26,751 bases of DNA from Erysipelotrichia bacterium (GTDB lineage: Bacteria; Bacillota_I; Bacilli_A; Erysipelotrichales; Erysipelotrichaceae), in assembly GCA_009916335.1 (NCBI GenBank), contig SAAR01000009.1, positions 1 through 26,751 on the forward strand. Direction: 5' to 3'. The position numbers and the translations under genes were made by a program. This document shows, in pieces, positions 14,883 to 22,694 of this stretch (position 1 is the stretch's first letter; each line of letters starts with the position of its first letter). The notes under the pieces were generated by a model that saw only the letters and a list, made by a program, of their open reading frames with translations, did not search any database and had not been told where the DNA came from.

Positions 14883-16526
14883 CTACATTTTTTCAATAGC
14901 TTCTACACCAATTAAATCTAACGCATTCTTAAGTGTAATACGACATGCCTTTAATAAGGCTACACGCTGTGCACTTAACTGGGCATTATTTGGATCGTTT
15001 ACTTTACATGCCCCATAGAAACTATGGAATAGCGACGCTAATTTTTGGATATAATTACAAACTTTATGAGGAGCACGATTGATTGCTGCATCACTCACAA
15101 CACTTGTAAATTCATTAATATACTTTAATAATTGAATCTCTTTTTCATGTGTTAATAAATCATAAGTTTCTACACTTTCTACCGATTCAATATTTCTTAA
15201 AATAGAACTCATTCTTGCATATGCATATTGTGCATAGTAAACAGGATTATCATTACTTTGTTTTCTTGCCAATCCTAAGTCAAAGTCAAAGTGTGTATCG
15301 ACTGCTCTTGATACAAAGAAATAACGAACTGCATCAACGCCTACTTCTTCACAAAGATCACGAATGGTTACGGCATTGCCTAATCGTTTACTCATTTTTA
15401 CTTCTTCGCCATTTTCGACTAAACGCACCATTTGAATAATATCCACTTCTAATGTATCTGCATCTCTGCCTAATGCTTGAATACTTGCTTTTAAACGTGG
15501 AATATATCCATGATGATCAGCCCCTAAGAAGTCAACTAATTTATCATAACCACGATCTAACTTATTGATATGATATGCAATATCGGGAACTAGGTATGTA
15601 TAAGAACCATCACTTTTTCTTAAAACACGATCTTTATCATCACCATATTCCGTTGTTCTAAACCATAAAGCACCATCTTTTTCATACACTTTACCAAGTT
15701 TGGTTAGTGTTTCAATTGCTTCTTCTACTTTATGTGCATCTCGTATTGCTTGTTCACTTGAGTAAACATCAAAATCCACTCTAAACATCGTTAAATCTTC
15801 TTTAATCTTATCTAATTCAAAACGGATCCCTTCTTTTTTAAAGAAATCTAACGTTTCTTCATTATATGTTAAATATTGATCCCCATACTGTTTTGCCATC
15901 TTTTGTGCAATGGCAATAATATCCGCTCCATAATAGCCATCTTCTGGCATTTCCACTTCTTTATCGAAACATTCACAATATCTTGCATACAATGATTTTC
16001 CTAAATTAATAATCTGATTTCCTGCATCATTCACATAGTATTCTCTTGTTACTTCATAACCACTTGCTTTCAGTAAACGTGTTACACTATCTCCCCAAGC
16101 AGCCCCTCTGGCATGTCCTAAATGTAAATTTCCTGTTGGATTTGCACTGACATACTCGCAGTTTATCTTTATTCCTTTTCCTACTTGATTATGACCAAAT
16201 TGTTCTTTTTTAGCGAGCACTTCTTTAATAATATTAGCTAAAGAATCACTTTTCATTGTAAAGTTGATAAACCCAGGACCTGCAATATCTACCTTTTCGA
16301 TATGTCCCGCTTCTTGATCTAGCCCCTCACATAACAATTGTGCTACTTCTCTTGGATTTTTATTAACACGTTTGCAAAGTCGCATTGCTGTATTTGTTGA
16401 ATAATCACCATGGGCACTATCTTTAGGAATTTCAATCACGATTTCATCTAAGGTTAAAACAATCGCAAACTGTTTTTCAACAGCATCTTTAATCGCTTGT
16501 TTTAAATTGTTTTCAATTGTATTCAT
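14883..16526 (-). CDS. argS: Arginyl-tRNA synthetase
   Basis: This 547-residue class I aminoacyl-tRNA synthetase charges tRNA-Arg. The N-terminal Arg-tRNA-synthetase-N domain (about 1-90) is followed by the Rossmann core with HLGH (135-138) in ANPTGNLHLGHARGA, and by KMSKR in EEVKMSKRLGN. The C-terminal DALR anticodon-binding domain has NPVYYAQYAYARMSSILRN and VALLKACRITLKNAL. The length is normal. It overlaps the DUF1934 gene upstream by 14 bases and leads into rpoE, so all three are probably one unit under the 16934-16961 promoter. Confidence 0.97.
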   Translation of the reverse strand: MNTIENNLKQAIKDAVEKQFAIVLTLDEIVIEIPKDSAHGDYSTNTAMRLCKRVNKNPREVAQLLCEGLDQEAGHIEKVDIAGPGFINFTMKSDSLANIIKEVLAKKEQFGHNQVGKGIKINCEYVSANPTGNLHLGHARGAAWGDSVTRLLKASGYEVTREYYVNDAGNQIINLGKSLYARYCECFDKEVEMPEDGYYGADIIAIAQKMAKQYGDQYLTYNEETLDFFKKEGIRFELDKIKEDLTMFRVDFDVYSSEQAIRDAHKVEEAIETLTKLGKVYEKDGALWFRTTEYGDDKDRVLRKSDGSYTYLVPDIAYHINKLDRGYDKLVDFLGADHHGYIPRLKASIQALGRDADTLEVDIIQMVRLVENGEEVKMSKRLGNAVTIRDLCEEVGVDAVRYFFVSRAVDTHFDFDLGLARKQSNDNPVYYAQYAYARMSSILRNIESVESVETYDLLTHEKEIQLLKYINEFTSVVSDAAINRAPHKVCNYIQKLASLFHSFYGACKVNDPNNAQLSAQRVALLKACRITLKNALDLIGVEAIEKM

Positions 16527-16911
16527 ATGCTTCCTCCATTACCTCTATCTCTATCTTAAAACCATCTTTACTATCACTACCATTTTCCACATCATATTCA
16601 ACCATGATATAGCGTGGATCACACTGATAAGCAAAGGTATGAATTTCTATTTCAAATGTACCGTATTCACTTTTCATAGGATTTTTTGTTGTTTGTTTTC
16701 GATGCAGATTTAATTGTGAATGTACTTCACCATAACGCTCAATTACCATATACTCTTTAAACATATACATGACTACTTTCGTTCCATCTTTTTCTACATA
16801 ATTGATTTCTCGATATTGATCATACTCACTACATAGTGCATATCCAACAAACAAAATATTTTCACTCTTTGTATAGCGATGTGTGTGTTTTACCTGTATC
16901 TTTTTTCTCAT
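16513..16911 (-). CDS. DUF1934-family calycin-like protein
   Basis: This 132-residue protein starts at ATG 16911 behind AAAGGATAA. It is nearly all beta strands (FVGYALCSEYDQYREINYVE, KVVMYMFKEYMVIERYG, GTFEIEIHTFAYQCDPRYIMVEYDVE), as expected for the DUF1934 beta barrel (B. subtilis YwiB). Residue spacing such as EYGTFEIEIHT fits the family. The function is unknown. Members are often encoded just before argS, as here with a 14-base overlap, which suggests translational coupling rather than shared chemistry. It has no signal peptide. Confidence 0.8.
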   Translation of the reverse strand: MRKKIQVKHTHRYTKSENILFVGYALCSEYDQYREINYVEKDGTKVVMYMFKEYMVIERYGEVHSQLNLHRKQTTKNPMKSEYGTFEIEIHTFAYQCDPRYIMVEYDVENGSDSKDGFKIEIEVMEEAYEYN

Positions 16912-16933
16912 AAATTATCCTTTTTTCTTGTGT

Positions 16934-16961
16934 ATTATAGCACAGTATTTTTATGTTGCAA
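16934..16961 (-). promoter_or_regulatory. Promoter of the DUF1934-argS-rpoE operon
   Basis: TTGCAA (16961-16956), a 16-bp spacer and TATAAT (16939-16934) with an extended TG upstream of the -10 box form a near-consensus sigma-A promoter. Confidence 0.8.
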
Positions 16962-17088
16962 CCTTTAGCTTATAAAATCATCTTTTTTTGGATTCTCTTC
17001 CTATTTTTTATACACGCTTTTATTTCCCTTTTCACATTCCCTCATAATAAAATTTGCAAGATGAACCATACTATGTATGAGGTGTTTT

Positions 17089-18921
17089 ATGAAACGTTTT
17101 CTACATATTCTAGCATGGATCTTTTTTGCTTTGTTTACTATTTTTATCGCCTTTTTACTATATGCTATCTTTACACCCATTCACTTAAAGGATAAACAGA
17201 TTATCATCTATGATAAAAACGATCAAATCATTTATCAAAACGATCAATCCAATACATTGGATATTGATGATGTGGACCCCTTTATCCTAAAGGCTATTGT
17301 GGATATTGAGGATAAGCGTTATTATTCGCATATTGGTTTTGATGTATTAAGAACAGGAAAGGCACTTATCAATAACCTTGCAAATAAAGATATTGTGGAG
17401 GGTGGCAGTACCATTACACAACAATATGCAAAAAATATTTATTTAGATAATACACAATCAATCAAACGAAAAATCATTGAGTTTTTTTATGCTTTGCGTT
17501 TAGAAATGCATTACAGTAAGAAAGAAATACTAGAAGGCTATATCAATTCTATCTATTATGGACATGGTGTGTATGGCTTAGAAAATGCGGCGACTTTTTA
17601 TTTTGGTAAACAAGTCAATGCTTTATCAATTAGTGAAATTGCACTCTTAATTGGTATTCCTAATGGACCTAGTTATTTTTCACCTTATGAATCTATGGAA
17701 AATGCAAAAAGTAAACGCAATCAAATTTTAAAAGCATTAAAACAAGATGGTTTAATAAATCAACAGCAGTACCAAAAAGCAAAAGCAGAAGAAATACAAT
17801 TAGATACAAAAAACTTTCAGAAAACAACAAGAAAAAATTATTATATTAATGCCGTCTTAGAAAAAGTAGAAGCTATGAAATTTAGCGATCATCAACTAAT
17901 GATTCATACCTACTACGATGAAGAGGCACAAAGTGCTTTAACAAGTGCCATTGAACAATCAATGAATGGGCAAGAAATGCAAAGTAGTGGTATCATTATA
18001 GAACCATACACTTTTAATATCCTTGCGATCCAAGGAGGTAATAACTTTAATGAAAGTAATTATAATCGTGCCTTGTATGCCAAACGCCAAGTTGCCTCAA
18101 CGATTAAACCACTCCTTTATTATTTAGCACTACAACAAGGATTTACTCCTTCTAGTACATTTTCTAGTGAACCGACTACCTTTACATTAAACGATGGGTC
18201 TACCTATGCTCCTGAAAATTATAATAAGTCTTATCCTTATCAAGATATATCCATGATCCATGCGATTTCTACATCAGATAACATTTACGCTGTAAAAACA
18301 CATCTATTTTTAGGTATGGATTCATTAGTGTCTGCTTTAAAACAATTTCATATTCAAGCAGAAAAAAATCCTTCTCTTGCATTAGGTTGTGTTAACTTAT
18401 CTATTTATAATATGGCAAGAATCTATACAACCTTTGCATCTGAGGGCTTATACGTTGAACCTGCCTTTATTGCTAGTATTCATAATGGTGAACAAGTATT
18501 GTATACAAGAGATAGCACTAGTAAACAGCTATTAGATCGTGATACTACCTTACTATTAAATCAAGCATTAACTTCTACTTATGACAGTAAAAATACATTA
18601 AATTCCTACCCTACAATGCTTTCTAAACAAGCGAATGTGATTACAGGAGTAAAAAGTGGGACTAGTGATTGGGATACTTGGGTTGTTGGTTTTAACCCTT
18701 ATTATAGTGTGGGGATTTGGAATGGCTATGATGATAATCGTGATATTAAAAAACAAGAGTTTGAAACAAGTAAAAAAATCTGGCAAAGTACATTTAATAC
18801 GTTAATGGAAAACAAACAGGAAGTGTGGTATGAGATGAGTGATCAAATGATCGCTAAAAAGGTGGATCCAATTAGTGGAAAAGAGGATAGTGAAGGCTCT
18901 ATCTATTGGTATTTAAAATAA
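17089..18921 (+). CDS. Class A penicillin-binding protein (glycosyltransferase/transpeptidase)
   Basis: This 610-residue bifunctional peptidoglycan synthase starts at ATG 17089 behind GAGGTG; a frame starting 12 bases earlier lacks a ribosome site. One membrane helix (about 7-28) is followed by a GT51 glycosyltransferase domain (about 45-225) with the catalytic Glu74 in IEDKRYYSHIG, GGSTITQQYAKN, and IYYGHGVYGLENAA. The transpeptidase domain (about 290-575) has STIK with Ser337, SDN at 396-398 and KSG at 522-524. The usual KTG is KSG here, a known variant. It has no extra C-terminal repeats. It shares a divergent promoter region with the argS operon and is followed by a transporter gene on the same strand. 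Confidence 0.93.
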   Translation: MKRFLHILAWIFFALFTIFIAFLLYAIFTPIHLKDKQIIIYDKNDQIIYQNDQSNTLDIDDVDPFILKAIVDIEDKRYYSHIGFDVLRTGKALINNLANKDIVEGGSTITQQYAKNIYLDNTQSIKRKIIEFFYALRLEMHYSKKEILEGYINSIYYGHGVYGLENAATFYFGKQVNALSISEIALLIGIPNGPSYFSPYESMENAKSKRNQILKALKQDGLINQQQYQKAKAEEIQLDTKNFQKTTRKNYYINAVLEKVEAMKFSDHQLMIHTYYDEEAQSALTSAIEQSMNGQEMQSSGIIIEPYTFNILAIQGGNNFNESNYNRALYAKRQVASTIKPLLYYLALQQGFTPSSTFSSEPTTFTLNDGSTYAPENYNKSYPYQDISMIHAISTSDNIYAVKTHLFLGMDSLVSALKQFHIQAEKNPSLALGCVNLSIYNMARIYTTFASEGLYVEPAFIASIHNGEQVLYTRDSTSKQLLDRDTTLLLNQALTSTYDSKNTLNSYPTMLSKQANVITGVKSGTSDWDTWVVGFNPYYSVGIWNGYDDNRDIKKQEFETSKKIWQSTFNTLMENKQEVWYEMSDQMIAKKVDPISGKEDSEGSIYWYLK

Positions 18922-18956
18922 TTTATGATAGAATATCGATTACTAGGGGTGATTTA

Positions 18957-19811
18957 ATGAATACAAAACAGAAAGCAACATTATCGCTGTTTATGACTGC
19001 TATCATATGGGGATTGGCTTTTATCGGTGTCGATGATGCACTCGCACATGGCTGGCAAACTTTTCCATTACTTGCCTTTCGTGGACTGATTGGTGGTTTG
19101 TTTATGCTTATCTTCTCCTATCGCAAAAAGTGGTGGAAAAACAAAACAACAATTATTTTAGGCATCATTACTGGCACTTTATTTTTTGCTGGCTTTGCCT
19201 TTCAAACGTTAGGACAAACCTTATCCAGTGTACCTAACACTGCTTTTATTACGACTTTAAACGTTATCTTTGTGCCGCTTATTGCACGCATCTTTTTAAA
19301 GCGTAAAATAGAAAATAAAGTATATGTCGCTTGTTTTTTAGCGATTATTGGAACTGCTATCTTATCCTTTAGTGATTCCTTTACTTTTCATATCGGCGAC
19401 ATCTATTTGCTTTTATGTGCTATTTTCTTTGCTTTACAAATCTTATTCAATGAAAAATGTGGACAGCATAATGATGTTATGTCCATCACTTGTATTCAAC
19501 TACTCACAATGGGAATCTTGTCTTTTTTATTTATGCCAATGACAAATCAAACCCATATTCCTAATGAATCATGGGGGAGTATTTTATTTCTTGCCTTATT
19601 TAGCAGTGCTTTGGCAAGTGTTTTCCAATTATATGGACAAGGACATGTTGAACCTAGTAAAGCCAGTTTGATCCTTTCCTTAGAATCCATATTAGCAACC
19701 CTATTTAGTGTATTATTACTAGGACAAACATTAACTTTATCCATTATCATCGGTGGAACATGTATGTTTAGTGCTGTAATCCTCGTTGAGTATAAACGAA
19801 AAAATGTATAA
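18957..19811 (+). CDS. EamA/DMT-family transporter
   Basis: This 284-residue inner membrane protein starts at ATG 18957 behind AGGGGTG, 36 bases after the PBP stop. It has ten hydrophobic segments in two EamA halves; the first starts LSLFMTAIIWGLAFIGVDDA and each half has the usual terminal motif, with SLESILATLFSVLLLGQTLT near the end of the second. The family exports amino acids, nucleosides or drugs, and the substrate is unknown. Co-transcription with the PBP gene is likely because no promoter or terminator separates them, but a functional link is not implied. A strong bidirectional terminator follows. Confidence 0.9.
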   Translation: MNTKQKATLSLFMTAIIWGLAFIGVDDALAHGWQTFPLLAFRGLIGGLFMLIFSYRKKWWKNKTTIILGIITGTLFFAGFAFQTLGQTLSSVPNTAFITTLNVIFVPLIARIFLKRKIENKVYVACFLAIIGTAILSFSDSFTFHIGDIYLLLCAIFFALQILFNEKCGQHNDVMSITCIQLLTMGILSFLFMPMTNQTHIPNESWGSILFLALFSSALASVFQLYGQGHVEPSKASLILSLESILATLFSVLLLGQTLTLSIIIGGTCMFSAVILVEYKRKNV

Positions 19812-19814
19812 AAC

Positions 19815-19846
19815 AAACCTACCTGTATTCTTTAATAGGTAGGTTT
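19815..19846 (+). terminator. Strong terminator after the transporter gene
   Basis: A perfect 10-bp stem (AAACCTACCT / AGGTAGGTTT) with a 12-base loop is followed by ATTTTATA. The opposite strand also ends in a T-rich tract, so it may act both ways. Confidence 0.85.
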
Positions 19847-19883
19847 ATTTTATATTAATGATTCGTATTTTTGCACGTTTATG

Positions 19884-20091
19884 CTACTTAATCCCATAAA
19901 ATTGATATAGGATTTCTAAAAGTTCATTTTTAGTCATTCCTACAATATTAAGTCTATATATTTTTTCTTCTGCACAAAGTCGTGATAATGCTTTTCTAAT
20001 TGCATCGTAACTACCTAAATCAATAAAATCACTATTTGTATAAATTGTTCCCTTCTTTCATAATTTTATTTAATAAACTTTGATCCTTCAT
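19884..20091 (-). pseudogene. Frameshifted antitoxin-like gene (DUF6088/AbiEi winged-helix type)
   Basis: An ATG at 20091 behind AAGGTGAT opens a frame (MKDQSLLNKIMKEGNNLYK) that stops at 20032. One base of shift at about 20035-20042 rescues the continuation TNSDFIDLGSYDAIRKALSR, then LCAEEKI, and then an unrelated-looking tail ending YQFYGIK at 19884. The DFIDLGSYDAIRKALSRL stretch is the winged-helix signature of DUF6088/AbiEi-like antitoxins, which normally continue into a longer domain and precede a nucleotidyltransferase toxin gene. Here the tail is cut short and no toxin gene is present. It looks like the decayed end of a toxin-antitoxin locus. The family call rests on about 25 residues. 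Confidence 0.5.
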
Positions 20092-20256
20092 TTAATCACC
20101 TTCTTCGTCACAATTATCGTATACTTTTTGTGACTTGATTACAGTGTAAAATTAAGAAATTTTAAACGCCCATTATGTACTTCAATACACATTCACATAA
20201 AAAAACGCACCCATAAAACAACAGTCCAAAGACCTCTATCTTGATCATAACACTAT
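20092..20256. other. AT-rich spacer without a gene
   Basis: This is part of a gap of about 560 bases (19812-20372). Besides the terminator, the pseudogene and the repeats at 20257-20323, I see only possible promoter-like boxes (such as TATACG on the minus strand near 20120) for the pseudogene. Confidence 0.4.
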
Positions 20257-20323
20257 ATTTTAACTTTCTTTTTTTATGTTTTAACATTATAAAAGTTAAA
20301 ATGAAATAAAACAATGTTAAAAT
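20257..20323. repeat. Four alternating TTTTAAC/GTTAAAA repeats
   Basis: ATTTTAACTTT (20257-20267) and AAAGTTAAAAT (20292-20302) are perfect inverted copies. TTTTAACATT (20279-20288) and AATGTTAAAA (20313-20322) form a second, interleaved pair. The four copies therefore run left, left, right, right within 67 bases. This could be a repressor-binding array or a cruciform beside the decayed gene. Confidence 0.6.
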
Positions 20324-20372
20324 GTGTTCTTTTATGAATAGATAGCTTTCTTACTCATACATCATGCACTTG

Positions 20373-21269
20373 CTATTTTTCTCTTATTTTTATTTGATCA
20401 TTTTCTTCAAGATGTCCAATTAACATAGTTGCATTAGGATCATGCAGATGCATATTTTTTTGTACCTGCTTTTCACCATAATTTGCGTAGCAATAGCGAC
20501 AAAAATGTGAACAGCAATTATACTGCCCAATATCCACACTTTGAATACACTCGCATTCCTTGCGTGCTTTGCTTTTCGGACAACGTTTCATTTTCCCTGT
20601 GAGTTGATACATTAATTCGTTGCTAATGCATGCTTGTTTATTAATTCCATACTTTGTTAAATCAACTTCTTCTGCACAAGTTTGTATTTGCATATGATAG
20701 TTTTTAGCAATTTCTCCAAACGCTTTCGCTAACACTGTGATTTCTTCATCTTCTAATGTTCTAAGTCCATAGTGCTGTGCATTTTTTATCGTGTTTTTTT
20801 TCATATCGAGAAAACTGATGACAATCACATTCACATACGTTGTTAACTGTTCACAAAGACGTTGAAACATTTTTATATGATAACTTATGGAATACACATC
20901 ATTCACTAAAATTGGATCATAGCGAACAACCACACGATGAGCACCAATGTGCTTTGATAATTGTTTGATCGCTTCCATTATTTTTCGCTTATCCACAACA
21001 TTTGGTTCAATGTCTTTTCGATAAGGCGTAAGACTAACATGAAACACATAATGAAATTGATCTAATTCATCAAGATATGGCAACATGGGAAGTGGATTTT
21101 TCGTACAAAAGAAGATTGCATCTACATGTGTTTTATCTAATATGATGCGACTTATTTGGTTTGGATAGAAGGGATTTCGAACATCGACAAACCCTGCACG
21201 AATGCGTTTCATTAACCATTCACTAAAAAATGCACAAATATCACATCGTCCACTCACATTAATAATCAA
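20373..21269 (-). CDS. DUF1848-family protein with a C-terminal CX3CX2C motif
   Basis: This 298-residue protein starts at TTG 21269, seven bases after AGGAGA; no ATG start in frame fits better, and MIINVSGRCDICAFFSEW matches the start of DUF1848. The N-terminal part reads like a TIM-type barrel (GFVDVRNPFYPNQISRI, IFFCTKNP, VVVRYDPIL). The C-terminus holds a cysteine cluster with C239, C241, C252 and C253-x3-C257-x2-C260 (CSHFCRYCYAN). This matches the radical SAM 4Fe-4S motif in spacing but sits at the end instead of the start of the protein. The function is unknown. It is transcribed alone or with darA, a terminator lying between them. Confidence 0.8.
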   Translation of the reverse strand: MIINVSGRCDICAFFSEWLMKRIRAGFVDVRNPFYPNQISRIILDKTHVDAIFFCTKNPLPMLPYLDELDQFHYVFHVSLTPYRKDIEPNVVDKRKIMEAIKQLSKHIGAHRVVVRYDPILVNDVYSISYHIKMFQRLCEQLTTYVNVIVISFLDMKKNTIKNAQHYGLRTLEDEEITVLAKAFGEIAKNYHMQIQTCAEEVDLTKYGINKQACISNELMYQLTGKMKRCPKSKARKECECIQSVDIGQYNCCSHFCRYCYANYGEKQVQKNMHLHDPNATMLIGHLEENDQIKIREK

Positions 21270-21309
21270 GATACCATCTCCTATTCACTGTTTTTTTAAT
21301 TATAAACAA

Positions 21310-21329
21310 AAAATCGGTTGCCCGATTTT
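21310..21329 (-). terminator. Terminator of darA
   Basis: AAAATCGG (21310-21317) pairs perfectly with CCGATTTT (21322-21329) around TTGC. TTTTTTG follows on the minus strand. Confidence 0.85.
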
Positions 21330-21337
21330 TATAAAAA

Positions 21338-21661
21338 TTATAGTTTAATAAATTGTTCTACATCAATGACGAAGATGGTTGCTCCACCAACTTGTACTTC
21401 CACTGGAAAAGATGCAAAGCGACCAATATCATACGATGCTGTTGATGGTACAACTTCTGTACGTTTTCTACTGTATTCCCCAATCACTTCAATTGCTTTG
21501 TCTACTTTTTCATCTTCTGTACCAACGATTAACGTCGTATTTCCAGCTCTTAAAAAGCCTCCTGTTGTTGCTAAACGAGTTACCTGATAATTTTCTTTGG
21601 TAAGTGCTGCTGATACTGATGGACTATCTTCATTTGACATAATTGCTAAAATTAGTTTCAT
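21338..21661 (-). CDS. darA: Cyclic-di-AMP receptor (PII-like)
   Basis: This 107-residue protein starts at ATG 21661 behind AGGAGGGTGG. It has the DarA/PstA signature: MKLILAIMSNEDSPSVSAAL, then the loop LATTGGFLRAGNTTLIVG, and the C-terminal EVQVGGATIFVIDVEQF. These proteins are PII-like trimers that bind c-di-AMP, a second messenger linked to potassium and turgor control; their downstream partner is not well defined. The kdp genes about 1 kb away are regulated by the same messenger in other Firmicutes. A good promoter (TTGAAT, 17 bp, TATGAT at 21717-21689) drives it. The length is normal. Confidence 0.93.
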   Translation of the reverse strand: MKLILAIMSNEDSPSVSAALTKENYQVTRLATTGGFLRAGNTTLIVGTEDEKVDKAIEVIGEYSRKRTEVVPSTASYDIGRFASFPVEVQVGGATIFVIDVEQFIKL

Positions 21662-21688
21662 AATGCCACCCTCCTGTTCTATATAAAA

Positions 21689-21717
21689 ATCATACCACGT
21701 TTACCTTGTATATTCAA
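21689..21717 (-). promoter_or_regulatory. darA promoter
   Basis: TTGAAT (21717-21712), a 17-bp spacer and TATGAT (21694-21689) form a near-consensus sigma-A promoter. Confidence 0.75.
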
Positions 21718-21848
21718 TGAATTAAACACCTCTCACAAACATTCACACGAAATTCTTGCCTTGTGTTATTCTTTTATTTTTAGCATAAAACGCTTATCTT
21801 CTACATTGATTAGTGCTAAAATAAGACTATTATTAGGAGGGATCACAA

Positions 21849-22694
21849 ATGAAAGTTTCATTAGTATTAGAAGGTGGAGGTATGCGAGGTTTATACACTT
21901 GTGGTGTTTTAGACTTCTTTTTAGAAAAACAAATTGCTTTTTCAATGGTTGTTGGTGTCAGTGCTGGAGCATGTAGTGCTTGTAGTTATTTATCCAAACA
22001 ATATGGAAGAGGGGCAGCTATTAATATTGATTATATCAAAGATAAACGCTTTTTTAGTGTTCGTAACCTATTGAAAGAAGGTAGTGTTTTTGGTTTAGAC
22101 TTCATCTTTAATGAGATTCCTAACCACTTAAACCCTTATGACTATCAAGCTTTTCATACCAATCCAACAATCTTTTATAGTGTAGCGACTAACATTGAAA
22201 CAGGTGAAGCACACTACAAACGTATCATTGATATGCGAGTGGATAGTGAATATATTAAAGCAAGTATGTCTTTACCTCTTATTTCTCCTGTTGTTGAAAT
22301 AGATGGATTAAAACTATTAGATGGTGGAATCAGTGATAGCATTCCCATTCAATTTGCAATGAATAAAGGCTATGATAAACAAGTTGTTGTGTTGACACAA
22401 TGTCGCTCTTATCGTAAAGGAAAAAACAACTTAATGCCTATCATTGCTCATAACTATAAAAACTATCCTCATTTAGTGAATGCTTTGGCAAATCGTCATC
22501 TACGTTATAATCAAACATTAACACAGTTGTATCAATTAGAAAAAGAAAAGAAAGCGTTTATTATTCAACCACAAAAACCTGTCAATGTATCCAGAGTAGA
22601 AACAAATAAAAGTAAATTAGTCGATTTATATAAAGATGGGTATGAAGATGCAAAAGCAATGTATGAACAATTAGTAAACTTCTTAAATGATTAA
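21849..22694 (+). CDS. Patatin-like phospholipase
   Basis: This 281-residue protein starts at ATG 21849 behind AGGAGGG. It has the oxyanion loop GGGMRG (9-14), the nucleophile elbow GVSAG with Ser38, and the catalytic Asp158 in LLDGG, all expected for the Ser-Asp dyad of patatin-like lipases. No signal peptide is visible, so it is probably cytoplasmic or membrane-associated and acts on lipid acyl esters. The bacterial family of this length is widespread and poorly characterised. It converges on kdpD, sharing its last bases (22691-22694). Confidence 0.9.
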   Translation: MKVSLVLEGGGMRGLYTCGVLDFFLEKQIAFSMVVGVSAGACSACSYLSKQYGRGAAINIDYIKDKRFFSVRNLLKEGSVFGLDFIFNEIPNHLNPYDYQAFHTNPTIFYSVATNIETGEAHYKRIIDMRVDSEYIKASMSLPLISPVVEIDGLKLLDGGISDSIPIQFAMNKGYDKQVVVLTQCRSYRKGKNNLMPIIAHNYKNYPHLVNALANRHLRYNQTLTQLYQLEKEKKAFIIQPQKPVNVSRVETNKSKLVDLYKDGYEDAKAMYEQLVNFLND

